A stretch of DNA of 64,000 bases from positions 186,001-250,000 of the forward strand of contig NZ_JNXG01000018.1 in assembly GCF_000717025.1 (NCBI RefSeq), written 5' to 3'. The position numbers and the translations under genes were made by a program. Positions 60,488 through 64,000 of this stretch are shown here, piece by piece (the first letter of the stretch is position 1; every line of letters starts with the position of its first letter). Under the pieces are notes generated by a model. The model had not been told where the DNA came from and did no database searches. It saw only the letters and a list, made by a program, of their open reading frames with translations. Source of the stretch: Streptomyces atroolivaceus (GTDB taxonomy: Bacteria; Actinomycetota; Actinomycetes; Streptomycetales; Streptomycetaceae).

Positions 60488-62875
60488 ATGACCGACGCCC
60501 GAACACCGTCCGGGGCATCCGCCCTGTCCGACACCGAGGTCGCCGCGCTCGACGCGCACTGGCGTGCCGCCAACTACCTTGCGGTAGGCCAGATCTACCT
60601 GATGGACAACCCCCTCCTGGAGGAGCCGCTGGCGTCCGAGCACATCAAACCGCGGCTGCTCGGCCACTGGGGCACCTCACCCGGCCTGAATCTGGTCCAC
60701 ACCCACCTCAACCGCGTCGTCAAGGCGCGGAACAGGCAGACCCTCTGCGTCTGGGGACCGGGTCATGGCGGCCCCGCGGTCCTCGCCAACTCCTGGCTGG
60801 AGGGCAGCTATTCGGAGACCTACCCCGACGTCGGCCGCGATCGCGCCGGCATGGGAGCCCTGTTCAAGCAGTTCTCCTTCCCCGGCGGTGTGCCCAGCCA
60901 CATCGCCCCGGAGACCCCCGGCTCCATCCACGAGGGCGGTGAGCTGGGGTACGCGCTCACCCATGCCTACGGCGCGGCCTTCGACCACCCCGATCTCCTG
61001 GTCGCCTGCGTCGTCGGGGACGGGGAGGCGGAGACGGGGCCGCTGGCCGCGTCCTGGCACTCCAACAAGTTCCTCGACCCCGTGCACGACGGAGCCGTCC
61101 TGCCGATCCTCCATCTCAACGGATACAAGATCGCGAACCCGACGGTGCTCGCCCGGCTGCCGGAGGACGAACTCGACGCGCTCCTGCGTGGCTACGGCCA
61201 CGATCCCGTGTACGTCGAGGGGGACGAACCCGCCGCGGTGCACCGCGCACTGGCCGCCGCCATGGACCTCGCCGTGGACCGTATCGAGGAGTACCAGCGG
61301 AAGGCCCGCGCCGAGGGCGCATCCGCGCGTCCCCGCTGGCCGATGATCGTGCTGCGCACGCCCAAGGGCTGGACCGGGCCGGAGGAAGTGGACGGACTGC
61401 CGGTCGAGAACACCTGGCGAGCCCACCAGGTCCCGCTGCCCGGGGTCCGGGACGACCCGGGCCATCTGCGCCAGCTCGAGGAGTGGATGCGCTCCTACCG
61501 GCCCCAGGAGCTCTTCGACTCCGAGGGCAGGCCCACCGCTCAGGTCCTGGACTGTGTCCCCGAGGGCACCGCCCGGCTCGGCTCGACGCCGTACGCCAAC
61601 GGCGGTCTGCTGCTGCGGGATCTGCCGCTCCCTCCTCTGGAGGACCACGCGGTGCGGGTCGACAAGCCGGGGACCGTCATGCACGAGCCCACCCGGGTCC
61701 TGGGCGGGCTGCTCCAGGACGTCATGGCGGCCACGGCCGGCCGCAGGGACTTCCGGGTGGTGGGTCCCGACGAGACCGAGTCCAACCGACTGGGCGCGCT
61801 CTACGGCGCCACCGGCAAAGCCTGGCAGGCGGAGATCCTGCCGACCGACGAGCACCTTGCCCGCGACGGCCGGGTCATGGAGGTCCTGTCGGAACACCTG
61901 TGCCAGGGCTGGCTGGAGGGGTACCTCCTCACCGGGCGGCACGGCTTGTTCTCCTCGTACGAGGCCTTCGCCCATATCGTCGACTCGATGGTCAACCAGC
62001 ACATCAAGTGGCTGCGCACCTCGCGACGGCTGCACTGGCGGGCGCCCGTCGCCTCGCTGAACTACCTGCTCACCTCCCATGTCTGGCGTCAGGACCACAA
62101 CGGTTTCTCGCACCAGGATCCCGGATTCGTCGACCACATCCTCAACAAGAGTCCCGAGGTGGTCCGGGTCTATCTGCCGCCGGACGCGAACACACTGCTG
62201 TCCACCGCCGACCACGTGCTGCGAAGCCGCGACTACGTCAACGTGATCGTCGCCGGCAAGCAGCCCGGCTTCGACTGGCTCACCCTCGACGAGGCCCGCG
62301 CGCACTGTGCCCGCGGTGCCGGGGTGTGGGAATGGGCCGGTACGGAGGACGGCAGCCGCGAGCCCGACGTCGTGCTGGCCTGCGCCGGGGACGTACCCAC
62401 ACTGGAGACGATGGCCGCGGCCGGGCTGCTGCGGAGGCACCTTCCGGAGCTCGCCGTGCGCGTGGTGAACGTGGTCGACATGACCCGGCTGCTCCCGCAC
62501 GAGGAGCACCCGCACGGGATGCCGGACGCCGAGTACGACTCCCTCTTCACCCGGGACAAACCGGTGATCTTCGCCTACCACGGCTATCCGTGGCTGGTGC
62601 ACCGTCTCGCGTACCGGCGCGCGGGCCACGCTCAGCTGCACGTCCGGGGCTACAAGGAGGAGGGGACCACCACCACACCGTTCGACATGGTGGTCCGCAA
62701 CGACCTGGACCGCTACCGGCTGGTCATGGACGTGGTCGACCGGGTACCCGGTCTGGGCGTCCGCGCCGTCGCCGTCCGGCAGGCGATGGCGGATGTCCGC
62801 ACCCGTCACCACGACTGGATCAGGAAACACGGCACGGACCTGCCCGAGGTGGCCGACTGGACCTGGGAGGGCTGA
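60488..62875 (+). CDS. xfp: Xylulose-5-phosphate/fructose-6-phosphate phosphoketolase
   Basis: Thiamine-diphosphate enzyme of 795 residues, the full family length. It splits xylulose-5-phosphate or fructose-6-phosphate to acetyl phosphate and a triose or erythrose phosphate. [32 protein letters not shown] and [20 protein letters not shown] are in the N-terminal (XFP_N) domain, [20 protein letters not shown] is the ThDP-binding motif, and the middle domain contains [20 protein letters not shown] and [17 protein letters not shown]. The C-terminal domain follows from about residue 600. ATG at 60488. Second gene of the operon with the aldehyde dehydrogenase. A 19-bp terminator hairpin follows. 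Confidence 0.95.
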   Translation: MTDARTPSGASALSDTEVAALDAHWRAANYLAVGQIYLMDNPLLEEPLASEHIKPRLLGHWGTSPGLNLVHTHLNRVVKARNRQTLCVWGPGHGGPAVLANSWLEGSYSETYPDVGRDRAGMGALFKQFSFPGGVPSHIAPETPGSIHEGGELGYALTHAYGAAFDHPDLLVACVVGDGEAETGPLAASWHSNKFLDPVHDGAVLPILHLNGYKIANPTVLARLPEDELDALLRGYGHDPVYVEGDEPAAVHRALAAAMDLAVDRIEEYQRKARAEGASARPRWPMIVLRTPKGWTGPEEVDGLPVENTWRAHQVPLPGVRDDPGHLRQLEEWMRSYRPQELFDSEGRPTAQVLDCVPEGTARLGSTPYANGGLLLRDLPLPPLEDHAVRVDKPGTVMHEPTRVLGGLLQDVMAATAGRRDFRVVGPDETESNRLGALYGATGKAWQAEILPTDEHLARDGRVMEVLSEHLCQGWLEGYLLTGRHGLFSSYEAFAHIVDSMVNQHIKWLRTSRRLHWRAPVASLNYLLTSHVWRQDHNGFSHQDPGFVDHILNKSPEVVRVYLPPDANTLLSTADHVLRSRDYVNVIVAGKQPGFDWLTLDEARAHCARGAGVWEWAGTEDGSREPDVVLACAGDVPTLETMAAAGLLRRHLPELAVRVVNVVDMTRLLPHEEHPHGMPDAEYDSLFTRDKPVIFAYHGYPWLVHRLAYRRAGHAQLHVRGYKEEGTTTTPFDMVVRNDLDRYRLVMDVVDRVPGLGVRAVAVRQAMADVRTRHHDWIRKHGTDLPEVADWTWEG

Positions 62876-62882
62876 AGGGCGA

Positions 62883-62926
62883 CGCACTCCGGCCGGCCTG
62901 CGACGGAGCAGGCCGGCCGGAGTGCG
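62883..62926. terminator. Strong bidirectional terminator after phosphoketolase
   Basis: CGCACTCCGGCCGGCCTGC (62883-62901) and its exact complement (62908-62926) form a perfect 19-bp stem with loop GACGGA. It separates the convergent phosphoketolase (stop 62875) and secreted-protein (stop 62939) genes. The longest perfect hairpin in the window. Confidence 0.9.
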
Positions 62927-62938
62927 TGCGGTGAAGGA

Positions 62939-63367
62939 TCAGCCCACGACGGTGCGCAGGACCGGCGAGACGGCACCGCCGCCGGCGATCCGGAGGGCGT
63001 TGTCGCCCCGCATGCCCAGCTTGACCCGCAGGCTGTACTCGCCGGAGTCGGCGGTCCTCATCGTGGCGGGCAGGGTCACCCAGCGCTCGCCCTGCTTCTG
63101 CTGCAGGGTGACAGGGGTGCCGGAACCGACGTTGCGGGCAGAGCCGTGGATGTTGCGGGCAGAGCCGTGGATACGGAACTCCTCCCAGGCCGCGACGTCG
63201 CGCGCGGTCGCGTGCGCGGAGAGGGCCGGCCGAGTGGCCGGGTCCTGCGCGCGCTCCCCGGACGGCGGTGCGGGGACACCGGACGACGCCACGGCCCCGC
63301 CCACCGCGCCGGCCAGCACCGCCGCCGTCAACAGGGCTGCTGCCGACGCGCGCCTGAATCGGTCCAT
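62939..63367 (-). CDS. Small secreted protein of unknown function
   Basis: Exported protein of 142 residues with a clear signal peptide (about residues 1-28, AALLTAAVLAGAVGGAVASS). The mature part begins Pro-rich, then FRIHGSARN duplicated (IHGSARN twice), and a beta-strand-rich end: SGTPVTLQQKQGERWVTLPA, TADSGEYSLRVKLGMRGDNA and SPVLRTVVG. The last part resembles Ig-like or bacterial beta-sandwich modules that appear in other Streptomyces secreted proteins, but no enzymatic motif is seen. ATG at 63367 has a weak AAGGAGAGC ribosome site. Function unknown; the 7-residue duplication comes from a 21-bp tandem repeat. Confidence 0.75.
   Translation of the reverse strand: MDRFRRASAAALLTAAVLAGAVGGAVASSGVPAPPSGERAQDPATRPALSAHATARDVAAWEEFRIHGSARNIHGSARNVGSGTPVTLQQKQGERWVTLPATMRTADSGEYSLRVKLGMRGDNALRIAGGGAVSPVLRTVVG
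63131..63172. repeat. Two perfect 21-bp tandem copies in the secreted-protein gene
   Basis: GTTGCGGGCAGAGCCGTGGA plus T occurs at 63131-63151 and again at 63152-63172. On the minus strand it encodes the 7-residue unit IHGSARN twice. Perfect identity points to recent duplication. Confidence 0.95.
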
Positions 63368-63478
63368 GAACGGCTCTCCTTCGTGCGCGACGTGATCCGT
63401 GGGATCAAACCGGCGTGATGGACTTCGGAGCGCCGAACCTAGACAATCTTCATATCATTCTCGCGCAGTGACACACCG

Positions 63479-64000
63479 TCAGAAACGCAGAACCGCAGCG
63501 AGCCTCCCGTGGTCCGCGAGGGAGTCGTCGGCGACGAACGCCACCTCGCAGCCGTTGTCCAGCGCCGCCTCGACGAGCTCGTCGACGATGTCTTCACGGA
63601 CCTGTGGGTCCCCGGCCGGTGTGGCGTCCGCGCCCACCGGCTCCAGGTGTCCCTCCGTGACCCTGACCGTCTGCTCGAAGTGCTCCTCGACGGCGACCAG
63701 GCCTGCCCGGCCCTCCCGTACGGCCAGCCACACCTCGTCGAGCCCGCCGGCGAAGGAGCGGCCGCTGTGTGCCTGGTCGAGCCGGTCCTGGATCCGGGCC
63801 GCAGCCTGCTTCCGCCAGTCCCGGAGGGCCGGCTCCAGCTCCTTGGCCAGCTCGGGCGCGGTCGTGCCCGCGGTCGTCCCCTTCGCGACCCTGCCGACGG
63901 CCGGCTTGGCGCTCTCGCCCACCTCGTCCAGCAACGAGAGTGCGGGTGCGAGGCCGACCAGGAACAGTGGACGCGGGTCCGCGGCCAGGACCCCGCGCAG
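63479..64000 (-). CDS. baeRF-type (Rv2629/Vms1-like) protein, C-terminal part
   Basis: Only the C-terminal about 170 residues are in the window; the start lies beyond base 64000. The open segment reads (from the right edge) RGVLAADPRPLFLVGLAPAL, then SLLDEVGESAKPAVGRVAKG, VWLAVREGRAGLVAVEEHFE, DIVDELVEAALDNGCEVAFV and ends DDSLADHGRLAAVLRF. The end motif with ADHGRLAAVLRF and the ordering are those of the bacterial archaeo-eukaryotic release-factor (baeRF) families, whose members act on or near stalled ribosomes or in stress. The catalytic GGQ or its substitute would be upstream, out of view, so no activity can be claimed. Confidence 0.7.
   Translation of the reverse strand: MRGVLAADPRPLFLVGLAPALSLLDEVGESAKPAVGRVAKGTTAGTTAPELAKELEPALRDWRKQAAARIQDRLDQAHSGRSFAGGLDEVWLAVREGRAGLVAVEEHFEQTVRVTEGHLEPVGADATPAGDPQVREDIVDELVEAALDNGCEVAFVADDSLADHGRLAAVLRF

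Overview
The window looks like a piece of a Streptomyces (or very close actinobacterial) chromosome. It has very high G+C with strong third-position G/C bias, many GTG starts and GTGA/ATGA stop-start overlaps. Its gene families are typical of the genus: a chaplin, a MelC1/MelC2 tyrosinase pair, a SigB/SigF-type sigma factor, F420-dependent enzymes, Actinobacteria-restricted DUF families and cytochromes P450. I saw no tRNA, rRNA, CRISPR array, insertion sequence or integrase.

Layout. 1-7.9 kb: a partial O-acetylhomoserine sulfhydrylase (metY), a SigB/SigF-family sigma factor, a GNAT protein, a membrane SpoIIE-type phosphatase, a frameshifted P450 remnant, an antibiotic-resistance type ABC-F gene behind a tiny leader ORF, and a NUDIX hydrolase. 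8.2-14 kb: a large secreted two-enzyme protein (phosphodiester glycosidase plus metallophosphoesterase), an orphan CBM2-like scrap, and dhaK-dhaL-dhaM. 14.2-19.6 kb: an NAD(P)-binding protein, a membrane-anchored GH26-like glycosidase, a P450 divergent from a tyrosinase operon, and a short chaplin. 19.7-29.2 kb: a tightly overlapping eight-gene minus-strand operon that reads as a complete Wzx/Wzy-type exopolysaccharide pathway. It contains a priming sugar transferase, two glycosyltransferases, a polymerase, a MurJ-like flippase, a polysaccharide deacetylase, a Wzz-like protein and a GNAT-fold protein. 29.8-31.4 kb: phosphoglucomutase, which could supply sugar nucleotides to that pathway. 31.6-39.3 kb: the methylmalonyl-CoA mutase set (mutA, mutB, meaB) and a UvrA-like ABC protein. 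39.4-48.9 kb: small regulators, VOC proteins, a tyrosine phosphatase, a paralogous pair of unknown genes, DUF proteins, a CDF transporter and an F420 oxidoreductase. 49-58.3 kb: two molybdoenzyme systems in a row, a cysteine-type formate dehydrogenase with its Fe-S and NrfD-like subunits, then a PaoABC-type aldehyde oxidoreductase, separated by a small unknown gene. 58.4-64 kb: an anti-sigma-type ATPase, a semialdehyde dehydrogenase and phosphoketolase pair, a small secreted protein, and the C-terminal part of a baeRF-like protein.

How it fits together. The most useful cross-region pattern is stress regulation. The window encodes a SigB/SigF-family factor, a SpoIIE-type phosphatase and an RsbW-like ATPase. 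Three transcription units (the formate dehydrogenase operon, the semialdehyde dehydrogenase-phosphoketolase pair and a DUF6479 gene) carry matches to the Streptomyces SigB-type promoter GNNT-N14-16-GGGTA(C/T). Other notable points are a probable leaderless 8-codon leader peptide before the ABC-F gene, a small cysteine-rich ORF with a near-perfect Shine-Dalgarno that overlaps the first exopolysaccharide gene, and several strong bidirectional hairpins between convergent genes. All functional assignments come from reading motifs. No database search was run.
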